Assembly: GCF_016793595.1 (NCBI RefSeq)
Contig: NZ_JAEULY010000029.1
Span: 62,001-126,000 of the forward strand
Direction: 5' to 3'
Length of the DNA stretch: 64,000 nucleotides
Source of the DNA: Phreatobacter sp.
GTDB lineage: Bacteria > Pseudomonadota > Alphaproteobacteria > Rhizobiales > Phreatobacteraceae
The notes below the pieces were generated by a model. It was not told the origin of the DNA. It worked only from the letters and a program-made list of their open reading frames with translations, and made no database searches. Shown piece by piece: positions 45,300 to 56,942 of this stretch. The position numbers and the translations under genes were made by a program. How positions within the stretch are numbered: position 1 is the first letter of the stretch; each line of letters starts with the position of its first letter.

Positions 45300-46385
45300 A
45301 TGACCCAGTTCACTCCCCGCCATGCCGATGGCGCCGAAGTCCTCGCCGCCCTGGCCAAGGCCGCCTCCGAGCGCATCCTCGTGCTTGACGGAGCCATGGG
45401 CACGATGATCCAGCGCTACAAGTTCTCGGAAGCCGATTTCCGCGGCGAGCGCTTCAAGCACTGGAACCACGACCTCAAGGGCAATAACGACCTGCTGATC
45501 CTGACCCGGCCCGACGTGGTCGAGGCGATTCACCTCGAATATTTCGAGGCGGGCTCGGACATGGTCGAGACCAACACCTTCTCGTCCACCTCCATCGCGC
45601 AAGCCGATTACGGCATGGAGGAACTCGCCTACGAGCTGAACTACGAGGGGGCGCGGCTCGCCAAGAACGCCGCGAAGACGGCCGAAGCCAAGGATGGCCG
45701 CCGCCGCTTCGTCGCGGGCGCCTTCGGCCCGACCAACCGTACGGCGTCGATCTCGCCGGACGTCAACAATCCCGGCTTCCGCGCCATCACCTTCGATCAG
45801 CTTCGCGAAGCCTACGCCGAGGAGGCGAGGGGGCTCATCGATGGCGGCGCCGACATCATGCTGGTCGAGACGATCTTCGACACGCTCAACGCCAAGGCGG
45901 CGCTGGTCGCCATCGAGGAGGTGTTCGAGGAGAAGGGTGCGCGCCTGCCGATCATGATCTCCGGCACGATCACCGACCTGTCCGGCCGCACCCTGTCCGG
46001 CCAGACGCCCGAGGCCTTCTGGTATTCGCTCATGCACGCGAGCCCGTTCTCCATCGGGCTCAACTGCGCGCTCGGCGCCAAGGAAATGCGCGCCCATATC
46101 GCCGCCATCGCGAAGGTCGCGGACACGCTGGTCTGCGCCTATCCGAATGCCGGCCTGCCCAACGAGTTCGGCCTCTACGACGAGAGCCCGGAAGCCATGG
46201 CCGCCATGGTCGGCGAGTTCGCGACGAGCGGCCTCGTCAATGTCGTCGGTGGCTGCTGCGGCTCGACGCCCGACCACATCGCCGCCATCGCCAGGGCGGT
46301 GAAAGGCGTGAAGCCGCGCGCTATTCCCCAGATCGAGACCAAGCTCCGGCTTTCCGGCCTCGAAGCCTTCGAGTTCGCGGCGTGA
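45300..46385 (+). CDS. metH: Methionine synthase homocysteine-binding module (split MetH, part 1)
   Basis: A 361-residue protein equal to the N-terminal homocysteine S-methyltransferase domain of cobalamin-dependent MetH. It has LVLDGAMGTMIQRYKF, ETNTFSSTSIAQADYG, and the zinc-binding cysteines in GLNCALG (C256) and VGGCCGSTPDH (C319, C320). In the common enzyme this domain is fused to the rest (about 1,230 residues); here it ends with a stop and part 2 follows 37 bases on. GGAGG precedes the ATG at 45300 at good spacing. All catalytic residues are kept, so it is a functional split, not decay. Confidence 0.94.
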   Translation: MTQFTPRHADGAEVLAALAKAASERILVLDGAMGTMIQRYKFSEADFRGERFKHWNHDLKGNNDLLILTRPDVVEAIHLEYFEAGSDMVETNTFSSTSIAQADYGMEELAYELNYEGARLAKNAAKTAEAKDGRRRFVAGAFGPTNRTASISPDVNNPGFRAITFDQLREAYAEEARGLIDGGADIMLVETIFDTLNAKAALVAIEEVFEEKGARLPIMISGTITDLSGRTLSGQTPEAFWYSLMHASPFSIGLNCALGAKEMRAHIAAIAKVADTLVCAYPNAGLPNEFGLYDESPEAMAAMVGEFATSGLVNVVGGCCGSTPDHIAAIARAVKGVKPRAIPQIETKLRLSGLEAFEFAA

Positions 46386-46422
46386 TGCGCTGCGAACTTC
46401 CTTCCATTCCCGTGAGTGCCCG

Positions 46423-49125
<2,703 letters not shown>

Positions 49126-49198
49126 AGCAGCGGCCGGCGGCCGATACCGGCGGGTCGATCAGGACTTCGGCCGGGAGGCTGTCTGGCCGGAGCGCTTG

Positions 49199-49687
49199 TC
49201 AGCCTTCCTCCAGCGTGCCGCCCCCCTGCCGGGCGACGCGCACCAGCCAGCGCCGGACCGCTCCGATATCATCCGGTGGAGTTTCGGCTACCAGCTCGGC
49301 CTCGATCGCATGGACGCGGTCGCGGCACCGGGCCAGCAGTTGCCGGCCGGCGTCGCTCAGCTCCAGGTTCAGGATGCGACCGTGTACCGGGTGGGCATGG
49401 CGGACCACGGCGCTGCTGCGCAGCAGGTTGGCGACGATCACGCTGAGGGTCTGCGGGGTGAGCAGGGCAAGGCGCGCCAGCTCGGCATTGGACAGCCCCG
49501 GATAGGCCGACAGCATCGTCAGCACCGCGAATTGCGGCGGCGTAACGTCCAGGTCCGCCAGGGCACGGGCCATGCGCAGGCGGAACACACCCGCGGCCTG
49601 TTGCAGCAGGTAGCCGATATGCCCGTCCTCGCCGCGCTTGCCCTGGCCGATCTCCGGCGCACCAGTTGAATTTTCCATCTTGCTCAT
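49199..49687 (-). CDS. MarR family transcriptional regulator
   Basis: A 162-residue winged-helix repressor. The recognition region is LSNAELARLALLTPQTLSVIVANL and the wing AHPVHGRILNLELSDAGRQLL. It is divergent from a SnoaL-like gene and its own start codon lies inside a near-perfect 24-bp palindrome, indicating autoregulation and control of the neighbour. No cysteine redox pair is evident. The inducer is unknown. Confidence 0.9.
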   Translation of the reverse strand: MSKMENSTGAPEIGQGKRGEDGHIGYLLQQAAGVFRLRMARALADLDVTPPQFAVLTMLSAYPGLSNAELARLALLTPQTLSVIVANLLRSSAVVRHAHPVHGRILNLELSDAGRQLLARCRDRVHAIEAELVAETPPDDIGAVRRWLVRVARQGGGTLEEG

Positions 49688-49709
49688 AATGTAAGAGTTC
49701 TTATATTAT
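49686..49709. promoter_or_regulatory. MarR-type operator palindrome
   Basis: The left half ATAATGTAAGA and right half TCTTATATTAT pair with one mismatch around a central GT. The palindrome covers the marR start codon and the divergent promoter and is AT-rich in contrast to its surroundings. Confidence 0.75.
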
Positions 49710-49772
49710 ATTCGTGCTCTGATAATAGGCGCGACGAGCCATCGCTGTCGATGGCCACGGGAGGAGAGGGCG

Positions 49773-50210
49773 ATGGCCACGAAGGACGAGAACGGTGCTT
49801 GCCTGGCACGGCATCTGGAGGCCGAGGGCCGCCACGACATGGCGGTAACCTTGGCGACGCTGCACCCGGACTGCGTGTTCGAAGACAGGCCGATCGGCAT
49901 GACGCTGCACGGCCGCGAGGGCGCGCGGCGCCACTACGAGCTCTGGTGGAATGCCTTCGGAGTGGTGACGGAGGAGGGGCGGTTGCATTGGGTGCGCGAT
50001 GACCTCGCCATCGGAGAGGCGTGGTTCGCCGGCGTTCACCGCGGCGAATTCCTCCGCATCCCGCCGACCGGCCGGACCATCCGCTTCCCGTTCACTGTGG
50101 TTGTCAGTTTCCGCGATGGGCTGCTGGCCGGCGAGCGCTTCACCTACGATTTGAACGACATCCTGCGGCAAATCGGCCAACCCTTCTTCGACACGGCCCA
50201 GGCGGCCTGA
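49773..50210 (+). CDS. SnoaL-like (NTF2-fold) protein
   Basis: A 145-residue protein of the polyketide-cyclase/ester-cyclase type: MAVTLATLHPDCVFEDRPIG, HGREGARRHYELWW and a beta-rich end FPFTVVVSFRDGLLAGERF. The ATG at 49773 has GAGGAG about eight bases upstream. NTF2-fold proteins include isomerases, cyclases and binding proteins; the substrate is unknown. It is likely controlled by the divergent MarR regulator. Confidence 0.83.
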   Translation: MATKDENGACLARHLEAEGRHDMAVTLATLHPDCVFEDRPIGMTLHGREGARRHYELWWNAFGVVTEEGRLHWVRDDLAIGEAWFAGVHRGEFLRIPPTGRTIRFPFTVVVSFRDGLLAGERFTYDLNDILRQIGQPFFDTAQAA

Positions 50211-50250
50211 TGCCGTCGCAAGCTGCCCGTCGGGCTTCGCCCGGCGGGAA

Positions 50251-50376
50251 TCGGATCGCCACTTGCGTTGCGACCTCGACAATCCGCCCCGTCGACAGGT
50301 GAAGATAGTCCGAGGCTGCATTTGTGTTCACCCCATGCCGACGAGGATGTAGTCCCGTCAGAGCAACATGCCGATA
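50251..50376 (-). pseudogene. Decayed fragment of a kup potassium transporter C-terminus
   Basis: On the minus strand this matches the last about 41 codons of the intact kup gene (53536-53660) at roughly four bases in five. The readable part is NTNAASDYLHLSTGRIVEVA against NANAASDYFHLPTGRVVEVG. Damage is plain: an in-frame TGA where kup has TGG, a one-base deletion (GGGGTG for GGCGGTG), and the kup stop TGA changed to CGA at 50251-50253. Weak similarity may continue to about 50420. No other gene is seen in 50211-50520. Confidence 0.85.
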
Positions 50377-50520
50377 CGATCCGGGCCTGATGAAGCCGAC
50401 GAATGTCGCGACCGAATGAACTGAAGCGCTGACTCACGTTCTGATGACTCGGCCGTCGCCTCCGCGGCGTCTTTCGGCTATCGAGTGTCGATTGCGGGCG
50501 CGGGATCGCTTCAGGGACTT

Positions 50521-52062
50521 ATGGCCGCCGAGACCTCAAAGACGCCGCCGGTCTGGGCCATCGCGACGGTGTTCCTGGCGGCCTGGATCGCCAGGACGGC
50601 AGTGGTCCTGATCCTGCCGAACGTCCATCATCCCGACGAGGTCTTCCAGAGCCTCGAGCAGGCCCACCGCATCGTCTTCGGCTACGGCTTCGTGCCATGG
50701 GAGTTCGAGCACGCGGTGCGCTCATGGCTGCTCCCCGGCTTCATCGCGGGGCTCATGCGGGCGAGCCGCTTCCTGGGCGAGGGGCCGCAGATCTATCTGC
50801 CGGTCGTCGGCTCCGCTCTGGGGGCGATCGGGGCCACGGCCGTCACCTGCGTCTTCCTCTGGGCCCACCGGCTGTTCGGCCTGCGTCTCGCGCTGGCGGC
50901 GGCAGCTGTGCCGGCCTTCGCGCCGGAACTGGTCTTCTTCGGCGGCAAGGCGCTGACGGAAGTCGTCGGTGGCCACCTGCTCGTCATCGCGCTCTACCTC
51001 GCCTTTCCGGGCAGGGTGGTCGAGAATCGCGGGCGGCTTGTGCTGGCCGGAATCCTTGCGGCGCTGGCGGTGGCCGTCCGCCTGCAGATCGCCCCCGCCG
51101 TCGCTCTTGTCGGGCTGTTCGCCCTGATCCGCTGGCCGCTGCACAGGGCGATCTGGCTGGCTGTCGGCGCGGCGCTGGCGGTGGCCTTTGCCGGCGCGCT
51201 CGACTGGGTGACGTGGGGCACGCCGTTCCTCTCCTACTGGCACAACTTCACCTACAACCTGACCTATGGGGTCTCCTCGCATTTCGGCGAGCATCCCTGG
51301 TTCGACTATCCCGCCCAGTTGCTGGTCGTCTGGGGCGGCGCGCTCGTCGCCATCCTTGTTTTCGCTGCCATCGGCGCGCGCTTCCTGCCGTTGGCGGCCG
51401 GCATTGCTCTCGTGGTTCTGGCGACCCATCTGCCCATCGCCCACAAGGAGCTCCGCTTCCTCTACCCGCTGATGTTCATCGTGCAGGCGCTGGTCGGGCT
51501 GGGGATCGCGGCCTCGGCGCATTGGTTCGTCCGCTCCGGCATTCTTGCCAGCTTGCCTTCGAGGGCGTCTGCCCCGCTGTGGCAGGCGGCGGCCGGAACG
51601 GCGCTGCTCGCGCTGTTCATCGTCGGTCGACTGCCGGGATTCATGATGACGCCGGCAGCGGGCTCGGCGTGGATCGAGAAGAAGGACGATGTCGAGGCCT
51701 CGCTCGCCATTTCCCGGCTTGGCGCTGTCTGCGGGATCGGCGGCTATGGCGTGCGGTGGGCGCAAACCGGCGGCTACTCGCAGATGCATCAGCCGGCGCC
51801 GTTCTTCGAGATTGCCGGACCTGACGATTTCGCGGCCAGGCTCCCGGCATTCAACACCGTCATATTCGACCGGGTGCTGCTGCCTCACGTCGGCCTCCCC
51901 GACGCCCGCTGTTTCGGTTCGCGCTGCGTGGCGCAGCGACCGGGGGTCTGCGAGGCGCGCCCGGCCGATCCGCTGCCATTGCCGCCGCAGTTGCAGGGCG
52001 TCCGGCGCGTCAGGGAGCTATGGCCGCCGCCCGCCGGCCAGTGGCGCGCCGCCCGGCCTTGA
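50521..52062 (+). CDS. GT22-type (PIG-B/Alg9-like) mannosyltransferase family membrane protein
   Basis: A 513-residue polytopic protein with about ten transmembrane helices. The first loop carries HPDEVFQSLEQAHRIVFGYG followed by FVPWEFEHAVRSWLLPG, and a later loop carries HKELRFLYPLMF. These are the signature blocks of the eukaryotic GPI and N-glycan mannosyltransferases (GT22), which use dolichol-phosphate-mannose. In bacteria the donor would be a polyprenyl-phosphate sugar. The ATG at 50521 was chosen over GTG 50485. It is convergent with an unknown membrane gene 6 bases away and lies between the kup remnant and kup. Confidence 0.8.
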   Translation: MAAETSKTPPVWAIATVFLAAWIARTAVVLILPNVHHPDEVFQSLEQAHRIVFGYGFVPWEFEHAVRSWLLPGFIAGLMRASRFLGEGPQIYLPVVGSALGAIGATAVTCVFLWAHRLFGLRLALAAAAVPAFAPELVFFGGKALTEVVGGHLLVIALYLAFPGRVVENRGRLVLAGILAALAVAVRLQIAPAVALVGLFALIRWPLHRAIWLAVGAALAVAFAGALDWVTWGTPFLSYWHNFTYNLTYGVSSHFGEHPWFDYPAQLLVVWGGALVAILVFAAIGARFLPLAAGIALVVLATHLPIAHKELRFLYPLMFIVQALVGLGIAASAHWFVRSGILASLPSRASAPLWQAAAGTALLALFIVGRLPGFMMTPAAGSAWIEKKDDVEASLAISRLGAVCGIGGYGVRWAQTGGYSQMHQPAPFFEIAGPDDFAARLPAFNTVIFDRVLLPHVGLPDARCFGSRCVAQRPGVCEARPADPLPLPPQLQGVRRVRELWPPPAGQWRAARP

Positions 52063-52068
52063 CGCCGT

Positions 52069-53529
52069 TCAGGGGGCCCGGGAAGCCGTGGTCCGGGCCG
52101 CCGCCTCGATGCGGCAGATGTTCCGCCTCAGCAAATCCACCCGCGCGCGGGGCGCGAGGCTGCGTTCGGCATCCATGGCGCCGATGGTGGCGCACGTGAT
52201 CGGCGTGAAGCCTGCCGCCGGCATCACCACGATGAAGTCGCGCCCGGCCTCGCCGAGATTGACCGCCGACTGATAGGGCAGCGACCAGTCCCAGGCGACG
52301 GGCCAGCCCCGCTGCGGGGCAATGGCGGTTCCGTCCGTGCGCGAACCATCCGAAAAGACCAGCGACACACCCTTCGGCAGCGCTGCGGCCGGGGGCGCAG
52401 GTCCGGCGACCACAGCCTCGAGAGCCTGCCAGTGAAAGAGGAAGCGGGCGGCCTCGAACGCATGGCCGAAGGCCGACACGGCGACGACGATGGCGAGGTT
52501 GAGCGCCAGCGTTTTCTGGTGGCGGCGGAACAGGGCCCCGGCCCTTCCGGCGAGTTCGGGCCGCAATGTCTCGGCGAGGCGGAACAGCAGCATCAGCCCG
52601 AGAAAGGCGGCGAGACCACAAAAGACGATGGTTCGCGCGATGTAGCGGCGCAGCACATGCGGCTCGCCCGGCCAGACGACCATGATCACGGCTGCGACGG
52701 CCACGATCGAAGCGACCATGACGAGCGTCGCCGCACGCGTCTTCGGCGTCCTGAACAGCAGCAGGGCCTGCAGCAGGACGAGGCCGATCACCACGGTCAG
52801 CGAGATGTTGTTGAGCAGATTGTCGGGGCTGAGGAAGTTCAGCGCGTTCTCGTGGACGGTCCGCTGGATTTCAGCGTTGGGGATGCGGACTGCCACCTTG
52901 ACGATGAGCGCCGGCAGGACCGTGGCCGTCAGCACGGCGAGAAAGCGTGGCTCGCGGTTCACCAGATAGCCGTTGAGCAGCACCAGTGCGACCAGCGGCG
53001 CTGCCGCCTCGTGGACGAAGGCTGTGACCAGCGCAAAGATCGCCAGCGGAAGCGTGCGGACATTGGCCCTGCGCGTCGCATAGGCGAGCAGTGGCCAGAC
53101 CAGCGCATGGGCAAGCCACATCTCGGTCGGAAAGAAGGCGACGCTGAGGGCCAGTACGATGGTGGAAACCGCACACCAGAACGACAGGCTGGAACCCCTG
53201 TCCTCGAGCAGGCGCGTCGCGAGCAGGCCGGCGAGCGGCAGGGACGCCATGATCACGCCGTAGAGGCCGACCGCGAACGACGCGCTGCCGGTGAGGCGTC
53301 CAGCCAGGAAGGGCGGCAGGATGGTGAGGACGAATGCGCTGAGGCGGTTCGGGTAGCTCGCCCAGGCCAGCGTCCAGGGGTCCGGTGACAGGATCGACAG
53401 GACGAAGAAGCTGCCGTCGGCAAAGCTGACGACGCCGAACAACGGGTAGATGACGATGAGGGCTGCCGACAGTCCGGCCGCGACGACGAACGTCGCCGAC
53501 CGGAACAGGCGGAGGTCAGCTTCGCTCAT
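52069..53529 (-). CDS. Polytopic membrane protein of unknown function (GT-C-like)
   Basis: A 486-residue protein with about ten to eleven transmembrane helices, then a soluble C-terminal domain of about 110 residues (from ALPKGVSLVFSDGSRTDG). The layout (a first loop rich in F-A-D-G-S, many helices, C-terminal soluble part) resembles GT-C membrane glycosyltransferases, but no family motif is clear. It starts 7 bases downstream of the kup stop on the same strand and is convergent with the GT22-like gene. A shared function in glycan assembly is inference. Confidence 0.7.
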   Translation of the reverse strand: MSEADLRLFRSATFVVAAGLSAALIVIYPLFGVVSFADGSFFVLSILSPDPWTLAWASYPNRLSAFVLTILPPFLAGRLTGSASFAVGLYGVIMASLPLAGLLATRLLEDRGSSLSFWCAVSTIVLALSVAFFPTEMWLAHALVWPLLAYATRRANVRTLPLAIFALVTAFVHEAAAPLVALVLLNGYLVNREPRFLAVLTATVLPALIVKVAVRIPNAEIQRTVHENALNFLSPDNLLNNISLTVVIGLVLLQALLLFRTPKTRAATLVMVASIVAVAAVIMVVWPGEPHVLRRYIARTIVFCGLAAFLGLMLLFRLAETLRPELAGRAGALFRRHQKTLALNLAIVVAVSAFGHAFEAARFLFHWQALEAVVAGPAPPAAALPKGVSLVFSDGSRTDGTAIAPQRGWPVAWDWSLPYQSAVNLGEAGRDFIVVMPAAGFTPITCATIGAMDAERSLAPRARVDLLRRNICRIEAAARTTASRAP

Positions 53530-53535
53530 GCCGGA

Positions 53536-55500
53536 TCAGATCGTCACCTGCGTACCGACCTCGACCACGCGGCCGGTCGGCAGGTGGAAATAGTCCGAGG
53601 CCGCATTGGCGTTCACCGCCATGCCGATGAAGATGTAGTCCTGCCAGAGCGGCATGCCGAGCTTGCCGGAGGCTTTCAGGTGCCGCCGCGACAGGAAGAA
53701 CGAGGTCGACATCATGTCGAACTTCAGCCCCACCTTCTTGCAGGCGATCAGCGACTTGGGGATGTTCGGCGTCTCCATGTAGCCGAACCGGATGATCAGC
53801 TTCGAGAAGCGGTCGTTGATCTTCTCGTAGGTGATCCGCTCGCCCTCCGGCACGCGCGGCGTGTCGGCGCTCTTCACCGCCAGGAACACGTTGTGCTCGT
53901 GCAGCACCTTGTTGTGCTTGAGGTTGTGGAGCAGCGAGGCCGGCGCATAGCCGTGGTCGGAGGTCAGGAAGATGGCCGTGCCGGGAACCTGATGCGGCGG
54001 ACGCTTCTCGAAGCTCTTGAGCAGATCGACGAGCGGCACCTCGATGCGGCGCGTCTTGTCGGCGAGAATCCGCGTGCCGGTCCGCCAGGTGATCATCAGG
54101 AACAGGATGACCGCGCCGATCGCCAGCGGCACCCAGCCGCCATCGACCAGCTTCAGCAGATTGGCGCCGAAGAAGATGAAGTGGATGACGATCAGCGGCA
54201 CCATGACGATCAGCGACACGGCGAGGTTCCACTGCCACAGGCGGCGGACGACGAAATAGGCGAGGACCGCGGTGATCAGCATGGTCGCGGTGACCGCGAT
54301 GCCATAGGCGGAGGCGAGGTTCGAAGACGACCGGAACATGAGCACGAGCGCCAGGACGGCGACAAGCAGTCCCCAGTTGACGGCCGGCAGGTAGATCTGG
54401 CCGGAATGCTCCTCGGAGGTGTGGCGGATCGCCATGCGCGGCAGCAGGCCGAGCTGGATCGCCTGCCGCGACAGCGAGAAGGCGCCGGTGATCACTGCCT
54501 GGCTCGCGATGATGGTCGCCAGTGTCGCCAGGATCACCATCGGCAGCAGCGCCCAGGACGGCGCGAGCAGGAAGAACGGATTGGACAGCGTCTCCGGATG
54601 CGCGAGGACCATGGCGCCCTGACCGAGATAGTTCAGCGTCAGCGCCGGGAACACCAGCATGAACCACGCCCACTGGATCGGCTTGCGGCCGAAATGGCCG
54701 AGATCGGTATAGAGCGCCTCGCCACCGGTGACCGCCAGGAAGACGGCGCCGAGCGCCAGCAGGCCGACGGTGCCGTTGTTCGCCACGAACACCAGCCCGT
54801 AATAGGGGTTGAAGGCATAGAAGATGGTCAGGTCGTCCCAGATGTGCAGCAGGCCGGCAATGCCCATCGCCAGGAACCAGACAATGCAGATCGGGCCGAA
54901 GAAGCGGGCCACCCGCGCCGTGCCGTGGCTCTGCACGGCGAACAGGCCGACGATGATGACCACGGTGATCGGCACGATGTAGGGCTCGAAGACCGGGGTC
55001 ACGAGCTTCAGACCTTCGACGGCCGACAGGACCGAGATGGCCGGCGTGATCGCCGCGTCACCGTAGAACAGCGCCGCGCCCGCCATGCCGAGGAGCGCCA
55101 CGACATAGCTCGGCTTGCCGAGCGCGCGGTTCGCGAGAGCGACCAGCGTGAGGATGCCGCCTTCGCCCTTGTCGTCGGCGCGCAGCAGCAGCAGCACATA
55201 TTTGCCGGTGATGATCAGGATCAGCGACCAGAGGATCAGCGAGATGACGCCCAGCACGAGGTCGCGGCTGGGCACGACGCCGGGGACATGGCCGGTCGCC
55301 GCCGCGACCGCCTCGCGAAACGCGTAGAGCGGACTGGTTCCGATATCGCCGTAGACGACGCCGATGGAGCCGATCAGGAGACCCCAGAAGCTCGCCTGCG
55401 AGTGCCCGGCGCCGGTGGTGGCGTCGTGCGGAAGCTCGCTGGCCGCGGCGCTTGCTTCGGAAGGCGCGGCGGCAGCTGCCGCAGCGGGTTCATTGGTCAT
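53536..55500 (-). CDS. kup: Low-affinity potassium transporter Kup
   Basis: A 654-residue KUP/HAK/KT potassium uptake protein. After an Ala-rich leader it shows IGSIGVVYGDIGTSPLYAF, ALFYGDAAITPAISVLSAVEG, VFLAVTGGEALYTDLGHFG and GQGAMVL, about twelve transmembrane helices, and the usual C-terminal domain ending NANAASDYFHLPTGRVVEVG. The ATG at 55500 was preferred to a longer frame to 55656. It moves K+ with H+ across the inner membrane. A decayed second copy of its tail lies 3.3 kb away in the same orientation. Confidence 0.95.
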   Translation of the reverse strand: MTNEPAAAAAAAPSEASAAASELPHDATTGAGHSQASFWGLLIGSIGVVYGDIGTSPLYAFREAVAAATGHVPGVVPSRDLVLGVISLILWSLILIITGKYVLLLLRADDKGEGGILTLVALANRALGKPSYVVALLGMAGAALFYGDAAITPAISVLSAVEGLKLVTPVFEPYIVPITVVIIVGLFAVQSHGTARVARFFGPICIVWFLAMGIAGLLHIWDDLTIFYAFNPYYGLVFVANNGTVGLLALGAVFLAVTGGEALYTDLGHFGRKPIQWAWFMLVFPALTLNYLGQGAMVLAHPETLSNPFFLLAPSWALLPMVILATLATIIASQAVITGAFSLSRQAIQLGLLPRMAIRHTSEEHSGQIYLPAVNWGLLVAVLALVLMFRSSSNLASAYGIAVTATMLITAVLAYFVVRRLWQWNLAVSLIVMVPLIVIHFIFFGANLLKLVDGGWVPLAIGAVILFLMITWRTGTRILADKTRRIEVPLVDLLKSFEKRPPHQVPGTAIFLTSDHGYAPASLLHNLKHNKVLHEHNVFLAVKSADTPRVPEGERITYEKINDRFSKLIIRFGYMETPNIPKSLIACKKVGLKFDMMSTSFFLSRRHLKASGKLGMPLWQDYIFIGMAVNANAASDYFHLPTGRVVEVGTQVTI

Positions 55501-55705
55501 CTGTTCGGAACCTTCGGCTCGCCCGGACGTGTCAGCCTCTAGGGACGCAAGCTCATGCCATTCCGGCATTGCCGCCGGACCGCCGGCGGCGGGCAGGATG
55601 GCTCGCCATGTCCGATCGTGGCGCGCCTCATAGCGCAACCGGGCATCGCTGATCAACCGTCGCGCAAATCGGCGCGGGCCGCGTCGCCCGCGCCGGACGC
55701 TTCAT

Positions 55706-56629
55706 TTACTGGAGGACGGAAGCCGCCGGCCGGCGCGTGATGTCCAGAACGCGAACGGTTGCGTTGGCAGTCGAGGCAGCGACGGGCGCGGGCTGCTGCG
55801 CGGGCGTGATCGCGCCCAGCCGGCCAGTGCGGGCGACGGGAGCGGCCGTGCCGCTGTCGCGGGCCTGAATGCCGGCCTGGATCTCCGCGACGCGGCGCTG
55901 GATGTCGGCCGGCAGCCGGCCATAGGCGCGGGCCTCGACGAAATCCTGGTTGCGGTAGGGGAACCGCGCGGCGCCCCGGAACACCCGCACGCCCTGCTCC
56001 GTCACGACGACGTCGCCCGCGCGCAGGGTGAAATCCCGGTTGATCGGCAGCCGTGCGAGACCGTTGGTCGCGACACTCTGGCAGGTGCATGCGCGATCCA
56101 TGGTCTGGCGGAAGCGGAAGGCGGTGCGCAGCGCCGAATAGGTCTGGCCGCGCGGCCCGACCGCGTCCTCGATGCTGCCCTGGCGCGCAACGGTGTAGAG
56201 CGTGACTTCGGCGCCCGGGCACATGCTGCTGCAACTGGTCTGCTGGGCCGCCCGGCCCTCGCCCGACATGGCGGGGCCGGCCGGGAAGAAGAAGCCGTCG
56301 CAGGTGCGCACGCAGAAGGCGCGCGGACCGCCGACATTCTCGCCGGATGCGGTGCGGCCCTGGCTCTCGTTCGACCGCGGCGGGCCGTTCGGGCGGACGG
56401 TGACCTCCGGCAGTTCGCGCCGGTTGCCGCCGAACAGGGGGAGGCCGGGAAAGCTGAAGCCGCGGCTCTGCTGGGAAGCGGCCGGGCGCCGGCCGTAATC
56501 GCCGCGCGCGATCGCATAGAATTCGTCGGAATCCTGCGCTGCGGCCGTTCCGATACCGGATCCGAGAAGCGCAAGGGCGACGACGAGCGCGCGGCCGTGG
56601 ATCGGCCTTCTCATGATCAGTTTGGTCAT
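55706..56629 (-). CDS. DUF2865 domain-containing secreted protein
   Basis: A 307-residue exported protein. The signal peptide is RALVVALALLGSGIGTAAA. The domain shows the DUF2865 cysteine pattern: FCVRTCDGFFFPAG, SCSSMCPGAEVTLYTV and ACTCQSVA, here six cysteines for disulfides. The family is common in Hyphomicrobiales and its function is unknown. The first ATG (56629) and a second in-frame ATG (56614) both work; the longer is used. It is on the same strand as kup. Confidence 0.85.
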   Translation of the reverse strand: MTKLIMRRPIHGRALVVALALLGSGIGTAAAQDSDEFYAIARGDYGRRPAASQQSRGFSFPGLPLFGGNRRELPEVTVRPNGPPRSNESQGRTASGENVGGPRAFCVRTCDGFFFPAGPAMSGEGRAAQQTSCSSMCPGAEVTLYTVARQGSIEDAVGPRGQTYSALRTAFRFRQTMDRACTCQSVATNGLARLPINRDFTLRAGDVVVTEQGVRVFRGAARFPYRNQDFVEARAYGRLPADIQRRVAEIQAGIQARDSGTAAPVARTGRLGAITPAQQPAPVAASTANATVRVLDITRRPAASVLQ

Positions 56630-56830
56630 GGCTGCCCTGCCGGACTGGAGACGCGGAACGTGATGCTCGGAACGAGGCGGGAGGCGGATGGAAGGCGGCC
56701 CTTGTCGCAGGGCAATGTTGCGGCGAGATGTCGGAGGATGCCGCGCCGGGAGCGAGGAGCCCACGCCCGCGCAACAAACCGCGCCGGGACAGCGCATGCG
56801 ACAGGGTAGAAGCGGCCCCCGGAAAAGACA

Positions 56831-56853
56831 ACGCCGGACCTCGGGTCCGGCGT
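56831..56853 (-). terminator. Rho-independent terminator on the minus strand
   Basis: ACGCCGGACC (56831-56840) pairs with GGTCCGGCGT (56844-56853) around a TCG loop, a perfect 10-bp stem. On the minus strand it is followed by TGTCTTTTCC. It lies 90 bases after the stop of the 27-codon ORF and 200 bases before DUF2865. Confidence 0.8.
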
Positions 56854-56942
56854 CGTTAGCGTTAAGGGCGAGACGTTGATCGTCTCCGCATTCGATCGAT
56901 TGCGCCGGAGCCGCAGGCCCGGCCGTCCGCGGCGGGGATGGC

